Shown piece after piece: positions 62,883 to 64,000 of a stretch of 64,000 nucleotides of DNA. The stretch is taken from the NCBI GenBank assembly GCA_937894065.1, contig CALCST010000026.1, forward strand, positions 4,613-68,612, written 5' to 3'. Within the stretch, counting starts at the first letter, position 1, and every line of letters begins with the position of its first letter. This stretch comes from an uncultured Parabacteroides sp. GTDB taxonomy: Bacteria; Bacteroidota; Bacteroidia; Bacteroidales; Tannerellaceae. The translations under genes were made by a program, and so were the position numbers. The notes below the pieces were generated by a model. It searched no databases and had not been told where the DNA came from. It saw only the letters and a program-made list of their open reading frames with translations.

Positions 62883-63728
62883 ATGAATAAAATTGCTGTC
62901 ATAACCGGCGCAGACGGAGGAATGGGTTCTGAAATAACCCGTGAAATCGCAGCTGCCGGATATAAAACCATAATGCTCTGCCAGACAAAGGAAAAAGGAG
63001 AAGAAAGAAAAAGACAAATAATAGAAAAAACTGGTAATAACGACATTGAAGTAAAGCAAATTGACCTTTCGTCGATGAGCAGTATCTCAAAACTATGTGA
63101 CGAATTGCTCAAGGAATTGCCGTCAATTGATTTGCTTATGAACAATGCCGGAACGATGTGTACTCATTTCAAACAAACCGAAGAAGGATTTGAATACACT
63201 GTTGCGGTAAATTATCTTGCTCCGTTCCTTCTTTCAAACAAGCTTGTTCCTCTGATGCACAAAGGAAGTCGCATTGTAAATATGGTTTCATGTACTTACA
63301 AAATCGGAAAAGTAGGTGAAAAATTCTTTACTCACGGACGTGACAGCAAGAGTTTTTGGAGAATTCCTATTTACAGCAACACTAAATATGCCTTGTGGAT
63401 GTTCACTTATGAGCTTTCGCAAAGACTGAAAGACAGAGGAATATCAGTTAATGCTGCCGACCCGGGAATAGTTTCCACAAATATTATAAGAATGGATATG
63501 TGGTTTGATTTCCTGACAGACATTATTTATCGTCCGCTGATAAGAACTCCTCGCCAAGGAGCAGACACGGCAATTCATCTTTTGCTGGACAAATGTTATG
63601 AAGGAACAACAGGAGAAATGTTTGCTTCAAACAAACAGAAAACTTTGAAATCTTGTTTCAAGAACAGAGATACAAGTTCTAAATTATGGAGCAAAACAGA
63701 AGAAATGCTGAGTAAATTCCTAAAATAA
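62883..63728 (+). CDS. Short-chain dehydrogenase/reductase, candidate 3-hydroxysteroid dehydrogenase
   Basis: The 281-residue SDR has the cofactor motif TGADGGMG (8-15), NNAG (87-90), catalytic Ser136, Tyr164 and Lys168 (YSNTK), and a long retinol-dehydrogenase-like C-terminal extension. The ATG at 62883 is chosen because the Rossmann fold begins directly there. In the operon it would reduce the 3-oxo group after A-ring saturation, giving 3-hydroxy products; 3-alpha or 3-beta selectivity cannot be read from sequence. It begins 13 bp after the preceding stop. Confidence 0.87.
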   Translation: MNKIAVITGADGGMGSEITREIAAAGYKTIMLCQTKEKGEERKRQIIEKTGNNDIEVKQIDLSSMSSISKLCDELLKELPSIDLLMNNAGTMCTHFKQTEEGFEYTVAVNYLAPFLLSNKLVPLMHKGSRIVNMVSCTYKIGKVGEKFFTHGRDSKSFWRIPIYSNTKYALWMFTYELSQRLKDRGISVNAADPGIVSTNIIRMDMWFDFLTDIIYRPLIRTPRQGADTAIHLLLDKCYEGTTGEMFASNKQKTLKSCFKNRDTSSKLWSKTEEMLSKFLK

Positions 63729-63876
63729 TTCTATTAAAGGACATTTATTATCATTGGCCATATAAGACAAAGCAAATCTCTAATATTCAAATTCTAAACC
63801 AACAAAGCGCGTAGTCAAACGGTAATATTTAAGCATTTTCACAGTAACAATATTTCAAAAAAACTATTGTCAGCTA

Positions 63877-63906
63877 TTGCATATTAAAAAATATTGTCTA
63901 CCTTTG
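63877..63906 (+). promoter_or_regulatory. Promoter of tRNA-Thr
   Basis: TTG (63877-63879) and the exact -7 box TACCTTTG (63899-63906) are 19 bp apart. The following bases CACCCGCAATCGA copy those after the tRNA-Phe promoter, then form a GCAATC/GATTGC hairpin. Confidence 0.75.
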
Positions 63907-63947
63907 CACCCGCAATCGAGAGAGATTGCTAATGAATAAAAAACAAT

Positions 63948-64000
63948 GCCTCTTTAGCTCAGTTGGCCAGAGCACGTGATTTGTAATCTCGGGGTCGTTG
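63948..64000 (+). tRNA. tRNA-Thr (TGT), cut by the window end
   Basis: The 5' acceptor strand GCCTCTT, D-arm GCTC..GAGC and an anticodon loop TTTGTAA with anticodon TGT are visible; the T-arm and 3' end lie beyond the window. Confidence 0.9.

Overview
The window comes from a gut-type Bacteroidales genome, most likely Bacteroidaceae (Bacteroides or Phocaeicola). The evidence is AT-rich DNA, SusC/SusD, PA14-GH31, GH2 and GH125 lipoproteins, a short primary sigma factor without region 1.1, a OxyR/thioredoxin locus, a LytTR two-component system, and many promoters fitting the Bacteroidales -7 consensus TAnnTTTG with an upstream TTTG or TTG. No rRNA, CRISPR array, phage or transposase was seen. 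The species cannot be fixed from the sequence alone.

Layout. 1-3.7 kb: end of a DNA polymerase III delta' gene, an FKBP isomerase, yaaA, then oxyR divergent from a cysteine-rich small membrane protein and thioredoxin, with an OxyR-type operator between them. 3.7-9.2 kb: a GH31/GH2 lipoprotein operon suited to xyloglucan-like side chains. 9.3-17 kb: MATE pump, two cyclophilins, GH125 mannosidase, rpoD and a DegQ/HtrA protease. 17-24 kb: a BASS-type carrier, then an operon of TonB-dependent receptor, beta-helix lipoprotein and a type-5 acid phosphatase relative. 24-30 kb: a predicted small RNA, an orphan SusC/SusD pair, and a five-copy 22-bp periodic repeat. 30-39 kb: a complete Kdp potassium system with unusual control: an NtrC-type regulator, a separate membrane histidine kinase, a kinase-less KdpD, kdpF, a 32-residue microprotein and a sigma-54 promoter. 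39.6-43.2 kb: tRNA-Phe, a YfcC carrier, rmuC and a predicted small RNA. 43.5-50 kb: PurF-like amidotransferase, carA and carB. 50-53 kb: a Crp/Fnr regulator followed by two FNR-type boxes and a predicted small RNA, a NahK-like kinase and superoxide dismutase. 52.8-60.3 kb: LytTR regulator and kinase divergent from an RND efflux operon. 60.8-63.7 kb: a steroid 5-alpha-reductase, an old-yellow-enzyme reductase and an SDR, resembling the bile-acid A-ring reductases of gut Bacteroidetes. The window ends in a partial tRNA-Thr.

Beyond the genes, three things recur. A family of palindromic intergenic elements built on GTTGACAAG / CTTGTCAAC sits next to several stop codons. AT-rich hairpin arrays precede two operons. 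Three promoter-plus-terminator units lack a normal gene and are small-RNA candidates. Promoters, operators and RNAs were found by eye and need experimental or computational confirmation.
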